Below the pieces are notes generated by a model. The model did not search any database and had not been told where the DNA came from. It worked only from the letters and a program-made list of their open reading frames with translations. Shown here one piece after another: positions 24,716 through 34,129 of a DNA stretch of 64,000 bases. The first letter of the stretch is position 1. Every line of letters starts with the position of its first letter. A program made the position numbers and the translations under genes. The DNA lies in contig NZ_RBWU01000005.1 of NCBI RefSeq assembly GCF_003634705.1, positions 124,001 through 188,000 of the forward strand, in the 5' to 3' direction. The stretch is from Actinomadura pelletieri DSM 43383 (GTDB lineage: Bacteria; Actinomycetota; Actinomycetes; Streptosporangiales; Streptosporangiaceae).

Positions 24716-25567
24716 CTAGCTGTTGGAAGGTTCCTCGAACAGGCTCCGCGCCCGCGCCTCGGCGTCGTTGAGGGCCTTGATGTGGTCGGGCGCGAGTTCC
24801 TCCACGCACCGGGTCATCTCCTCGGTGACGCGGCTGAACGCGCTCTCCTCCGCGCCGCGCAGTGCCGCCCGGACGCTCGCCGACCGGGCGCCGAGCGCCG
24901 CCCATTCCAGTTCGAGGCGCGCGACGGCCTCGTCGAAGGCGCGGGCCGTCTCGGCGCCGGCCTCCTTCAGCTCCTCCGGGACCGGTCCACGTCCCGCCTT
25001 GCGGGCGTGGCCCGACAGCGTCGAGATCCGTCCGGCGAGAGCGAGCCCCTCCCGGGCCAGGGGGAGCACGTCGTGGATCAGGTCGGTGACGGCCCGCGCG
25101 AGGTCCTCCACACGGGTGAGCAGGGTCTGTGTCGCCTCCTCCAGCGCCGTCGAGGTGCGTTCGGCGACCCGTTCGGCGACGTCCCGCTGCCGCTGCGACA
25201 GCACCGGCACGATGTCACGGTCCAGCCTGCGTCGCAGTTCCCGCTCCCGGTCGTCGCGCCCGGCGGGCCCGGCCCGTCCGGCCCAGTCCGCGACGACCCG
25301 GTCGATGCGCTGCTCTCCCGACGCGGCGATCTCCGAGGTGATCTCGTCGAGGGCCTCGCCCACCCGGGCCTTCAGCCGCTCCACGCGCCCGTAGAGGGCC
25401 TCGCGCTTGAACGGGTCGTTGAGCTCGTTGAGCTGGGTCTGCAGCCGCCGGGACACGTCGATGGCGTGTTCGGCGAGCGGGACGAGGCGGTCGGCGAGCT
25501 CGTCGAGCGTCTCCGCCCGGCGCGGGTCGGTCAGCTCGGCCACCCAAGCGGGAAGATCGTGCGCCAT
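24716..25567 (-). CDS. Hypothetical coiled-coil protein
   Basis: 283 residues, highly charged and almost wholly helical, with long heptad-like stretches (LQTQLNELNDPFKREALYGRVERLKARVGEALDEI; ATQTLLTRVEDLARAVTDLI). No transmembrane helix or signal peptide. It could be a scaffold or methyl-accepting-like rod, but I recognise no family. It converges on the flavin oxidase with only 6 bp between stops. Confidence 0.65.
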   Translation of the reverse strand: MAHDLPAWVAELTDPRRAETLDELADRLVPLAEHAIDVSRRLQTQLNELNDPFKREALYGRVERLKARVGEALDEITSEIAASGEQRIDRVVADWAGRAGPAGRDDRERELRRRLDRDIVPVLSQRQRDVAERVAERTSTALEEATQTLLTRVEDLARAVTDLIHDVLPLAREGLALAGRISTLSGHARKAGRGPVPEELKEAGAETARAFDEAVARLELEWAALGARSASVRAALRGAEESAFSRVTEEMTRCVEELAPDHIKALNDAEARARSLFEEPSNS

Positions 25568-25701
25568 GCGCCCATGCTGCCATTCCCGGACGCGATCATC
25601 GGGCCGGAACGCCGCGCCGCGCCGTAGGCGGCCGACCGAAAAGCCGGAACGGCCGGGTAAGTGTGTCTGGATCGGCGGTGCTCAGGGTAGCGTTGCTCGC
25701 C

Positions 25702-26505
25702 GTGGCGGGCTATTCCGATGACCTGCGTCTCGCTCATGTGCTGGCGGACGGGGCCGACGACATCACGACCAGGCGTTTCCGTGCGCTCGATCTCGACATC
25801 GAGACCAAGCCGGACCTGACGCCGGTCAGCGACGCCGACCGCAGCGTCGAGGAGCAGATCCGCGGCACGTTGAAGCGGGCCCGTCCCCGCGACGCGGTGT
25901 ACGGCGAGGAGTTCGGCAAGACCGGCTTCGGAAACCGGTGCTGGATCATCGACCCGATCGACGGGACGAAGAACTTCGTGCGGGGCGTGCCGGTGTGGGC
26001 GACGCTGATCGCGCTGATGGAGAACGACGAGATCGTCGTCGGGGTCGTGTCGGCGCCCGCGCTGAACCGCCGCTGGTGGGCGGCGCGCGGCGGCGGCGCC
26101 TGGACGGGCCGTAGCCTCACCCGCGCCACCCGGATGACCGTGTCGGCGGTGTCGGAGCTGACGGACGCGTCCCTGTCGTTCTCCAGCCTGAGCGGCTGGG
26201 AGGAGCAGGGCCGTCTCGACCGGTTCCTCGACCTGACCCGCGAGGTGTGGCGGACGAGGGCGTTCGGCGACTTCTGGTCGCACATGATGGTCGCCGAGGG
26301 CGCCGTCGACATCTCCGCCGAGCCGGAGGTGTCGCTGTGGGATCTCGCCGCGCTCCAGGTCATCGTGGAGGAGGCCGGGGGAATGTTCACGGACCTGTCC
26401 GGCAAGCCCGGCGTGGAGGGCGGCAGTGTCGTGTGCACGAACGGCAAACTGCACGCCGAGGTCCTGCGCACGCTCGGCGGAGGCCAGCTCTCGCTGCGCA
26501 TCTGA
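25702..26505 (+). CDS. hisN: Histidinol-phosphatase, inositol monophosphatase family
   Basis: 267 residues. The IMPase metal-binding motifs are visible: EEFG near 74, IDPIDGTKNFVRG near 90-102, and the WDLAALQVIVEEAGG signature near 220. In actinobacteria this subtype dephosphorylates histidinol phosphate; the gene is found near aroA and rsgA in Streptomyces as well. The GTG at 25702 is chosen because the protein then opens AGYSDDLRLAHVLAD as in the family and TAGCGT lies 8 nt upstream, fitting leaderless initiation. Confidence 0.88.
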   Translation: MAGYSDDLRLAHVLADGADDITTRRFRALDLDIETKPDLTPVSDADRSVEEQIRGTLKRARPRDAVYGEEFGKTGFGNRCWIIDPIDGTKNFVRGVPVWATLIALMENDEIVVGVVSAPALNRRWWAARGGGAWTGRSLTRATRMTVSAVSELTDASLSFSSLSGWEEQGRLDRFLDLTREVWRTRAFGDFWSHMMVAEGAVDISAEPEVSLWDLAALQVIVEEAGGMFTDLSGKPGVEGGSVVCTNGKLHAEVLRTLGGGQLSLRI

Positions 26506-26560
26506 CCGGGGCCCGGACGGGTCGCGGTGGTGGCCAACGCCCAGACTCGCGACATATCGT

Positions 26561-26586
26561 GGAACAGCGGTCGCGGGGCGGCCGTT
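26561..26586 (+). promoter_or_regulatory. SigR-like promoter (GGAAC variant)
   Basis: GGAAC (26561-26565), 18 nt, GTT (26584-26586). Spacing equals the SigR consensus, with C for T at the fifth -35 base. It would start near 26594, ahead of GGAGGT at 26610 and the ATG at 26621. Confidence 0.5.
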
Positions 26587-26620
26587 GTACTAGGTGGCGG
26601 CCCGTCTACGGAGGTACCAG

Positions 26621-26812
26621 ATGTCGGCCCAGACAAAGTTCGTGATCGGCGGCGTCGTCGTCGGCTTCCTGACCCTGTTCATCTTTCCCTGGTGGCTGAC
26701 CGCGCTGATCATCCTCGGTGTCCTCGGCACACCGCTCGTCGGATACCTGATGCTCGACCCGTCCCAGCGCAGACGCGTACGCGCGCAGGGGCGCAAGCGC
26801 CTCGGCAGCTGA
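26621..26812 (+). CDS. Small membrane protein, 63 residues
   Basis: The ATG at 26621 follows a strong GGAGGT with 5-nt spacing, so an upstream in-frame start at 26594 is rejected. The protein has two hydrophobic helices (VIGGVVVGFLTLFIFPWWL and ALIILGVLGTPLVGYLML) and a basic tail (RRRVRAQGRKRLG). Function unknown. A SigR-like promoter may link it to thiol stress. Confidence 0.75.
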   Translation: MSAQTKFVIGGVVVGFLTLFIFPWWLTALIILGVLGTPLVGYLMLDPSQRRRVRAQGRKRLGS

Positions 26813-26854
26813 CCCGGGGAGTTCGCGCGTACCCCGCCGAACTAGGGTGCGGGT

Positions 26855-28042
26855 GTGGCGAACGTACAGGTCGGCGTGGTCGGCGCGGGCATCGTCGGGC
26901 TGGCGATCGCGCGCCGGCTGGCGCGGACGCGCCCGGACGTGACGGTCACGGTCCTGGAGAAGGAGGACCGTGTCGCGGTCCATCAGACCGGGCGTAACAG
27001 CGGGGTCGCGCACGCGGGTCTCTACTACGCTCCGGGTTCGTTGAAGGCGACGCTGTGCAGGCGCGGAATCGTCAAGCTCAGGGAATATTGCCATGACCGT
27101 AACCTGCCCTACGTGGAGTGCGGCAAGATCGTCGTGGCGCGGAACGCGGCGGAGCTGGCCGCGCTGGACGAGATCGAGCGCCGCGCCACCGCGAACGGGG
27201 TCCCCGGGCTGCGGCGGCTGACGCCGGGCGGTCTGCGCGAGATCGAACCGCACGCGTCCGGGATCGCCGCCCTGCACTCCCCCACCACCGCGATCACCGA
27301 CTTCGGCGCGGTGGCCCAGTCCTTCGCCGACGACATCGTGGCGGCAGGCGGCGAACTGAGGTTCGGCTTCGAACTCAGGCGACTCGACCGGACCGGAGAC
27401 CGGGTCACGGCCGTCTCCCCCCACGACCGCGTGACGTTCGACCGGCTGGTGATTTGCGCGGGCCTGCACTCCGACCGGGTGGCAAGGCTGGCGGGCGACA
27501 CGGCGGCACCGGCGATCGTCCCGTTCCGGGGCGAGTATCTACGCCTGCTCCCCTCTCGGACGGACCTGGTCCGCGGCCTGATCTATCCCGTCCCCGACCC
27601 GCGCTACCCGTTCCTCGGGGTGCATTTCACGCGCCGGGTGGACGGCGGCGTGGACATCGGCCCGAACGCCGTCCTCGCCCTGGCCAGGGAGGGCTACCGG
27701 TGGCGTGACGTGCGTCCGGCGGACGTGTGGGAGACGGTCCGCTGGCCGGGTTTCCGCAGGCTGGCCCGCGCGCACTGGCGGACGGGCGCACGGGAACTGT
27801 ACGGCTCGGCGGTGCGGCGGGCGTTCATCAAGGAGGCGCGGAGCTTCGTCCCGGAACTGGAGGCGAGCGACGTCGTCCGGGCACCCGCAGGCGTCCGCGC
27901 CCAGGCCGTCGACCGAGACGGCTCCCTCGTCGACGACTTCCGCGTCAACCAGCTCGGCCCGATCGTCACCCTCCGGAACGCCCCCTCTCCAGCGGCGACG
28001 TCGTCCCTGGCCATCGCGGAACACATCACCGCGACGCTCTAG
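26855..28042 (+). CDS. lhgO: L-2-hydroxyglutarate oxidase
   Basis: 395-residue FAD protein of the DAO superfamily. GVVGAGIVGLAIARRL near 7 is the dinucleotide site. HQTGRNSGVAHAGLYYAPGSLKA near 44, the LVICAGLHSDRVA segment and a C-terminal VTLRNAPSPAATSSLAI are typical of LhgO. It oxidises L-2-hydroxyglutarate to 2-oxoglutarate, a metabolite-repair step. The GTG at 26855 has TAGGGT ending 6 nt upstream, so a leaderless start is likely. Its end overlaps the convergent P450 gene by 17 bp. Confidence 0.9.
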   Translation: MANVQVGVVGAGIVGLAIARRLARTRPDVTVTVLEKEDRVAVHQTGRNSGVAHAGLYYAPGSLKATLCRRGIVKLREYCHDRNLPYVECGKIVVARNAAELAALDEIERRATANGVPGLRRLTPGGLREIEPHASGIAALHSPTTAITDFGAVAQSFADDIVAAGGELRFGFELRRLDRTGDRVTAVSPHDRVTFDRLVICAGLHSDRVARLAGDTAAPAIVPFRGEYLRLLPSRTDLVRGLIYPVPDPRYPFLGVHFTRRVDGGVDIGPNAVLALAREGYRWRDVRPADVWETVRWPGFRRLARAHWRTGARELYGSAVRRAFIKEARSFVPELEASDVVRAPAGVRAQAVDRDGSLVDDFRVNQLGPIVTLRNAPSPAATSSLAIAEHITATL

Positions 28043-29387
28043 GCTCCAGCGCTTCGAGGCGGACGGGCAGCCCGTCCTTCGGCGACGGCAGGGACGTGGT
28101 GTCGAGGGGCATCTCGTACCCCGCGGGCACGCTCCAGCGGTGGCGCCGCAGCATCTCATGCATGATCGTCTTCACCTGCATGCCGGCGAAGTGGATGCCG
28201 ATACAGGTGTGCGCGCCACCACCGAACGGCGACCACGCGTACCGGTGGATCTTGTCCTCGCGGCGTTCCGGGGAGAAGCGCTCCGGATCGAAGGTGTCCG
28301 GGTCGGGCCACCAGTCGGCCATGCGATGGTTACTGAGCATCGGCACCACCACAGTAGTACCGGCAGGGATGTAAAACCCCAGCACAGCGGTGTCCTTGAC
28401 GACCTTTCGCGGCAGCGCCGGAACGGGCGCGACCAACCGCATGGACTCCTTCATCACCGCATCCAGACCGTCGAGAGCGCCCAGATCCTCGAACGCGAGC
28501 GCAGCGGGCCCAAGCGCCAGCGACTCGTCCCGAAGCCTCTCCTGCCATTCGGGATATCGAGCAAGGTGGTACGCCATCGATGTCAGCGTGATGGTGGTCG
28601 TGTCATGTGCCGCCATCAACGCGAAGATCATGTGGTTGACGACATCCTCGTCGGTGAACCGTTGCCCCTCATCGGACTCCGCCGAGCACAGCGCCGCGAA
28701 CAGGTCGTTCCCGCCGTCCCGCCGCTTGGCGGGCAGGTGCCGACGAAAGAACTCCTCCAGCGCCCGCCGGGCCCGAAGCCCGCGATGCCAACGCAGCCCG
28801 GGAACGGGAAAACGCACATAAGCCGTTCCAGCCCGCACGGCGTCAATAAAGGCACCATTGACCCGCCGACGCTCGACGTCCCCCAACTCGACGCCCATGA
28901 GCACGTCCACGGCAAGGTCAAGAGTGAGCTGCTTGACATGGTCATAGACCCGAAACCCCGAACCAGCCCTCCAAGCCCCCACCCCCTCACTCACACCGGG
29001 CGCCATCGCGTCCAGATAAGCGCGAAGCCGGGGACGGGTGAACGCCTGCCGCATGATGCGCCGGTGGTGCAGGTGCTCCTCGAAGTCGAGAAGCATGAGC
29101 CCCCGCCGGAAGAACGGCCCGATGAAGTAACTCCACGCGGGTCCACTCGCGAACGCGTCGTCCCGGTCGACGAGAACGACTTCGGCGGCTTCCGGCCCGT
29201 GGACGGTGACCATCCGCTGCCCGAGCAACCATCCCCAGCCGACCGGCCCGAGTTCCGCATATCGTTTGCGTGCCATCCCCACCGGATCGCGCATGACAGC
29301 GACAGTGCTGCCGATCAGGGGGATGCCGCCCCCACCGGGAACCGCTTTGAGGCCGCTGCCCGCCGGTGGCGGCGCGAGATCGCCCAT
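28026..29387 (-). CDS. Cytochrome P450 of a lipid-activation operon
   Basis: 453 residues. Canonical I-helix AAHDTTT, K-helix KESMR (ExxR), and haem motif FGGGAHTCIG near 390 are present, so this enzyme is intact, unlike the conservon P450. The overall pattern (HHRRIMRQAF, PVPALPRKV, DKIHRYAWSPFGGG) suggests the CYP51/CYP120-like group acting on lipophilic substrates. The ATG at 29387 shares one base with the stop of the upstream fusion gene (TGATG), so it is translationally coupled to it. A longer frame to 29516 is antisense-like padding. Substrate is inferred to be a lipid. Confidence 0.9.
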   Translation of the reverse strand: MGDLAPPPAGSGLKAVPGGGGIPLIGSTVAVMRDPVGMARKRYAELGPVGWGWLLGQRMVTVHGPEAAEVVLVDRDDAFASGPAWSYFIGPFFRRGLMLLDFEEHLHHRRIMRQAFTRPRLRAYLDAMAPGVSEGVGAWRAGSGFRVYDHVKQLTLDLAVDVLMGVELGDVERRRVNGAFIDAVRAGTAYVRFPVPGLRWHRGLRARRALEEFFRRHLPAKRRDGGNDLFAALCSAESDEGQRFTDEDVVNHMIFALMAAHDTTTITLTSMAYHLARYPEWQERLRDESLALGPAALAFEDLGALDGLDAVMKESMRLVAPVPALPRKVVKDTAVLGFYIPAGTTVVVPMLSNHRMADWWPDPDTFDPERFSPERREDKIHRYAWSPFGGGAHTCIGIHFAGMQVKTIMHEMLRRHRWSVPAGYEMPLDTTSLPSPKDGLPVRLEALEPRASR

Positions 29388-32320
29388 CAGCGTCCGCCCA
29401 GCAGCCGCCGCCGCGCCGTAACGGTCAACGGCCGGTACGCGCCCGCCTTGTCCCGGTAGTACGTGACCGCCTCCCCAGGGACAGGAACACCTTCGTCCCG
29501 CAACGGCGCCGTCCACAGCCGCCGCCCGGCCGTGACGGGCACCTCGTCCACCACCCGGACGATCGAGGGCCGCAACCCCGGTTCGACCCGCAGCAGCGCC
29601 TCCGAAAGATCCACCGCCTTCAACCCGACGGCATCCCGAAGGCTCACAGCCGCCCCGACCACTTCCGACTCCCCCACCGGAATTCCATAAACGGCCACGG
29701 TATCGACGTAGGGCAGGTCGCCGAGCGCGTCCAGGATCGGCCCAGGCGGAACAAGCCCATCGACCGTCCGAATGAGTTCACTCTCCCGCCCGACCAACCA
29801 GAAGTCACCATCGCCGTCCCTGCGGAACAGATCTCCAGTAATCGCCCACGCGTCTTCGGCCTCGAACACACCTCGCAAGCACCGCACCTCCGCCCCAGGG
29901 CGCACCCGCGCGAGTAGCATCCCGATCTCGCCGGCCCCACATTCGACGGCGAACCCGTCCGTCCCCTCACACAGCCGCCCGTTCTCCAGGTCATACCGGG
30001 CGAGCCGCACCTCCGCACCCCCAGGCAGCGGCCGCCCCAACGCCCCGGGTTTCCTCCCGGTCAGGTTGACCAGGATGGCCTCCCCCTCCGTCGAGGCGTA
30101 GAACTCCAGAACCCGGGCCGGGGCGAACCGTTCCTCAACTCGCCGCCACAGCCCGCGCGGCATTCCAGACCCGATGAACAGCCGAATGGCGTGGTGCCGT
30201 TCCGCCGGATCGATCGGCGCGTCCACCAGGTCACTCAGCAACGTCCACGTATAGGACGCGACGGTGACGCCATAACGGCGCGCCTCGTCCCAGAACGTCT
30301 CCGGGTCATAGCCACTGGCGAGCGCGAGCCGCGCACCTCCCGCGACGGCACCGCCGAGACTCATCAACAACGCGGACGGATGCTGAAGCGGCGTGCTGCT
30401 GTACACGGTGTCGGACGAGGTCAGCGCCGCGGACGACGCCGTCCCGAACGCCGACAGCGCCCACCGCCGATTGGTGATCCGACTCGCCCGCAGCCGCTCC
30501 CCGTCCCCCCGAAAAACCACGAACGCGACATCCCCACCCCGCCCCGGATTCGCCACATACCACCCAGGCAGGTGCACACCCTCAGGGTCAATGGCCTCCA
30601 TATCGACCAACACCCCGCGCTCACCCCGCCCAGGCGCACCAAGCAGATACGCCTCGACCCCCTCGATCTTCGCGGCGAGATCCGCATGCTCCGGATCAGC
30701 GATCACCCTGTTCACACCACCCAGCCGCACCTCGGCGGCCGGGTCGCCATCGGACCGCAACAGCACGGCGACGGCCCCGAGACGGCTGATCGCGGCGACG
30801 AGCGCGAGCGCGGTGGGCCGGGTTCCCATCAGCACGCCGACCGCGTCGCCGCGCCGCACCCCGATGTGGATCAGCCCGCGCACCACGGCGTCGACGCGTC
30901 CCCTGACGGCGCCGTGCGTGTAGGGCCGCCCCTTGTACAGGAAGAACACCTCGTCGGGCATCCGCCGGGCCTGTTCGTCCAGCAGCAGCCCCAGGGACAT
31001 GCGGGTGTCGGTGTGGATGCGTTCCAGTCGCGTCAGCCGTGGCAGGTTCCGCGCGGCCTCACCGGTGAGCTGCCGTGTGCCGTGCACCACCCGCGACGCC
31101 GTCCGGTACGCCGATCGCGCGGCGCCGCCGCCGACGCCCAGGGCGAGGTGGAGCCCGTATCCGGTGGGACGGCCCGCGGGTTCGGCCTCCTCGTCCCCGG
31201 AGACGGGCGCGACGATGTCGGGCAGCCCGCCGTCGCCCGCGCGCCACCGCGCCCAGGCGGCCACGGCGGGCCAGGTCCGCGCGACCGCGTGCCCGCCGAC
31301 GACGAGCCCGAAGTGCCCGGCGTGCAGGGACGCCTCGTACACCTGGGCGCGGGGCGCGGCCCGCCGGATCCCGCGGACGGTCGGCGGCGGCGCGATCTCG
31401 TCGACCTCCCCGACGAACGTCAGCACGGGGCAGGTGATGTCGGCGAGCGTCACGATCCGGTCTCCGATGACGAACCCACCGGTGAGCATGCGGTTGTGCT
31501 GGACGAACTGGCGGACGAACTCGGCGAGCGCCGGTCCCGGCCACGAGACCCAGCCTTCCCGTTCCAGGAACCTCCGTTGCCGTTCCCTGGACGCGAGCCG
31601 TTCCCGATCGTGCAGCTGCATGAGGAACTCGACCCGTGACCGCACCGACTTCACCGGGCTCAACACCTGGAACCCGAGCCGGGTCACCCACCCGGGGACG
31701 GCGAATCCGCCGAGCGCCCAGTCGGGGAGCCGTTCGACCCCTTCGGACGCGAGCCAGCGCGGCAGCCCGAACGGAAGCCCGACACTCGTATCCGTAGGGC
31801 TCCCGAACGTCACCACAGATGCGATGCCGTCGCTGCGCCGGTACGCCGCGGCCTGGTAGACGAACATGCCGCCCTGCGAGTACCCGGCGAGATGCACATC
31901 GCGCCCCGTCAACCCACGAATGCGCTCCACGGCGTCCGACACCGCCAGAACATGATCGCTGACGGTCCGTTCGAGCCCACCCGGTTCACGTTCGGGCGCC
32001 CCGAAGTCGACGATCCATGGATCGATCCCGTTCTCCCGCAGCACCCGCACCGCGCTGATCCGCGACGCGATGTCGTACACCTCCGCGGTGATCATCAACG
32101 GCGGCACGAGCAGCACAACGGGTCCCTCACCCCCCGGAAAGTAGTGCCGCAACCGGTAGACCCGCTGCTCGGCCACGACCTCGAAGGACGAGGCGTCCTC
32201 CTCGATGTCGAACCCCCCGAACCGTGCGATCTCCAGGGCGTTCTGGGCGGTGGAGCCCACACGGGCACCCAGACGGAGCACCGTGGCGGCAATTTCCGGC
32301 ATCGAGGACATCACCGCCAT
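29387..32320 (-). CDS. Bifunctional lipase-like hydrolase and acyl-CoA ligase-like fusion (Rv1683 type)
   Basis: 977 residues. Residues 1-360 form a PhaC-like alpha/beta hydrolase, with nucleophile Ser148 in GYSQGG, Asp307 in GEVDE and His near 333-336 in LHAGHFG. Because Ser replaces the PhaC cysteine, hydrolysis is favoured over polymerisation. From about 440 it is an AMP-forming acyl ligase. The P-loop, usually SSGTTGxPKG, is degenerate (VVFRGDGERLR, 601-611), while the late EFYASTEGE, ITGDLFRRDGDGDFWLVGR and GRRLW segments remain. The layout matches mycobacterial Rv1683. AGGA lies 5 nt before the ATG. Confidence 0.88.
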   Translation of the reverse strand: MAVMSSMPEIAATVLRLGARVGSTAQNALEIARFGGFDIEEDASSFEVVAEQRVYRLRHYFPGGEGPVVLLVPPLMITAEVYDIASRISAVRVLRENGIDPWIVDFGAPEREPGGLERTVSDHVLAVSDAVERIRGLTGRDVHLAGYSQGGMFVYQAAAYRRSDGIASVVTFGSPTDTSVGLPFGLPRWLASEGVERLPDWALGGFAVPGWVTRLGFQVLSPVKSVRSRVEFLMQLHDRERLASRERQRRFLEREGWVSWPGPALAEFVRQFVQHNRMLTGGFVIGDRIVTLADITCPVLTFVGEVDEIAPPPTVRGIRRAAPRAQVYEASLHAGHFGLVVGGHAVARTWPAVAAWARWRAGDGGLPDIVAPVSGDEEAEPAGRPTGYGLHLALGVGGGAARSAYRTASRVVHGTRQLTGEAARNLPRLTRLERIHTDTRMSLGLLLDEQARRMPDEVFFLYKGRPYTHGAVRGRVDAVVRGLIHIGVRRGDAVGVLMGTRPTALALVAAISRLGAVAVLLRSDGDPAAEVRLGGVNRVIADPEHADLAAKIEGVEAYLLGAPGRGERGVLVDMEAIDPEGVHLPGWYVANPGRGGDVAFVVFRGDGERLRASRITNRRWALSAFGTASSAALTSSDTVYSSTPLQHPSALLMSLGGAVAGGARLALASGYDPETFWDEARRYGVTVASYTWTLLSDLVDAPIDPAERHHAIRLFIGSGMPRGLWRRVEERFAPARVLEFYASTEGEAILVNLTGRKPGALGRPLPGGAEVRLARYDLENGRLCEGTDGFAVECGAGEIGMLLARVRPGAEVRCLRGVFEAEDAWAITGDLFRRDGDGDFWLVGRESELIRTVDGLVPPGPILDALGDLPYVDTVAVYGIPVGESEVVGAAVSLRDAVGLKAVDLSEALLRVEPGLRPSIVRVVDEVPVTAGRRLWTAPLRDEGVPVPGEAVTYYRDKAGAYRPLTVTARRRLLGGR

Positions 32321-32351
32321 GGTGTCCTGCTGTCCCCGACCTAATCAAACC

Positions 32352-34001
32352 TCAGGGCACCACCCGCGCCCCGTCCATCTTCCCGGCCCGCAGCCGTTCC
32401 CACATGTACCGGCGCCGCGGTTTGCCGCTGGACGTCCGCTGGATCAACCCACTCCCCACCACGACCGTGATTTCGACATCGCCACCCAGCCTGCGACGCA
32501 ACATCTCACGAACACCACCAACCCAGGCCTCGTCCCGAGTCTCGGCGAACAACGCGAGCCCCTTCTGCCCAGCCCCGGGCACCCCCACCACCACGATCCG
32601 CCCTTTCCCGAGCCCACTGGCCTCGGCGATCTTCGCCTCGAGATCCTCCACATAGACGGACCGCCCCCGAACCTTGATGCTGTCGCCCATCCTCCCGAGA
32701 ACGAACAACTGCCCCCGATGGAAGAACCCGGCATCCCCCGTGAAAACCGTCCCACCAACAAACCGCGTCGACTTCCCCTCAGCCCCCGCGTAGTACCCAG
32801 GACAGGCGGAAGCGCCCCCCACCACGATCTCCCCGAGCGTCCCCTCCCCCAACTCAACCCCGTCATCGTCCACGATCGTCACCGGCACACCCGCCTCGGG
32901 CGTCCCGCACCCGACGACCCACCCCGCCTTGGCACCAAGCGATTCGGGCCCGAGCGGGTGCTCCTCCAGGATCCGAACGCTCTGCCCGAACGCCAGCGAC
33001 TCCGGATCGGGCCGCACCGTCAACGGGTCACGCCGCTCCTGGTCCATGGTCACCAGCAGCGTGGTCTCCGCCATCCCGTACGCGGGTTTGAACGCCGTGC
33101 GGGAGAACCCGAACGGTTCCAAGAGCCGCGCGAACGATTCGAGGGCGTGCGGGTCGATGGGTTCGGCGCCGACGATCGCCGTCCGCCAACCGGACAGGTC
33201 GACACCCTCCAACTGCTCGGCCTTGACGCGCCGCGCGCAGTACGCGTACGCGAACGGCGGCGCGGCCGTATGCGCGGCCTCCGAAAAACACCGAATCCAC
33301 CGCGCCGGATCCCGAATGAATTGATCCGGCCGCATGAGCCGCAACGTCGCCTGCCGCGCGATCGGCGTCAGGAAACACCCGATCAACCCCATGTCGTGGT
33401 AGAGCGGCAGCCAGGACGCGACCGAGTCATCATCCGTGAACCCCGCGGCACGCCCGATCAGCTCGCTGTTGGCCTCCAGGTTGCCCCAGGTGACCATGAC
33501 CCCACGAGGCGCTCCGCTGGACCCGGACGTGAACTGCAGAAGCGCCAGCTCGCCGACCGGCTGCACCTCGGCCTCCTCCGCGGCCTGCCGCGGCTGCCAC
33601 GGCTCACCGCTCAGCCCCGCCGCGTTCATGGCCTGTGCGGCGTACTCGCTCAGTTCCTTGGACGCGACGACAAGCACGGGCGCGGCCTGCCGCAGAATGG
33701 CCGCGACGTGCGCCACGTAATCGTCACCGTCCTGAAACAGCGGCGGCGTGATCAGACAAACGGTCGCCCCCGCCGCCCACACCCCGAAGTAGGCCTCGAT
33801 ACAGGTGAAGTCCGTGGAGAGGATGAGACACACAACGTCCCCGGGCCGAACCCCCTCCTCAATGAGCGCCCCCGCGGTCCGCCGCGCGGCGGTGGCCAGT
33901 TCCCCATACTCGCGGAACTCCCACCCGCCATCGTCAGTGGCGAGGTGCACACCCCGTCCCGCGGTCGGTTCGTCCAGCCAGCCGCGCAGCCCAGATGCCA
34001 T
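32352..34001 (-). CDS. Fatty acyl-AMP ligase (FAAL-like)
   Basis: 549 residues with an intact adenylation P-loop FTSGSSGAPRG (157-167), YGMAETT near 320 and FTGDAGFFHRGQLFVLGRMGDSIKVRGR near 430. The sequence style (LPLYHDMGLIG, VGAEPIDPHALESF) is that of long-chain acyl-AMP ligases, which hand acyl groups to carrier proteins rather than to CoA. No carrier protein or polyketide synthase gene is near. The ATG at 34001 has GAGGAG upstream. It is the first gene of the operon, 31 bp before the lipase/ligase fusion. Confidence 0.88.
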   Translation of the reverse strand: MASGLRGWLDEPTAGRGVHLATDDGGWEFREYGELATAARRTAGALIEEGVRPGDVVCLILSTDFTCIEAYFGVWAAGATVCLITPPLFQDGDDYVAHVAAILRQAAPVLVVASKELSEYAAQAMNAAGLSGEPWQPRQAAEEAEVQPVGELALLQFTSGSSGAPRGVMVTWGNLEANSELIGRAAGFTDDDSVASWLPLYHDMGLIGCFLTPIARQATLRLMRPDQFIRDPARWIRCFSEAAHTAAPPFAYAYCARRVKAEQLEGVDLSGWRTAIVGAEPIDPHALESFARLLEPFGFSRTAFKPAYGMAETTLLVTMDQERRDPLTVRPDPESLAFGQSVRILEEHPLGPESLGAKAGWVVGCGTPEAGVPVTIVDDDGVELGEGTLGEIVVGGASACPGYYAGAEGKSTRFVGGTVFTGDAGFFHRGQLFVLGRMGDSIKVRGRSVYVEDLEAKIAEASGLGKGRIVVVGVPGAGQKGLALFAETRDEAWVGGVREMLRRRLGGDVEITVVVGSGLIQRTSSGKPRRRYMWERLRAGKMDGARVVP

Positions 34002-34129
34002 CGTGTCTCTCCTCGCCCACTCGGGAAACTCGCCGGTAACTTCACCAGCACGCGCGAACCCCGTCAATCACCCCGACCAGCAAAGACACCGGCGACCCGT
34101 TTGGAGACGTCCCACAACCCAGGACCGCA

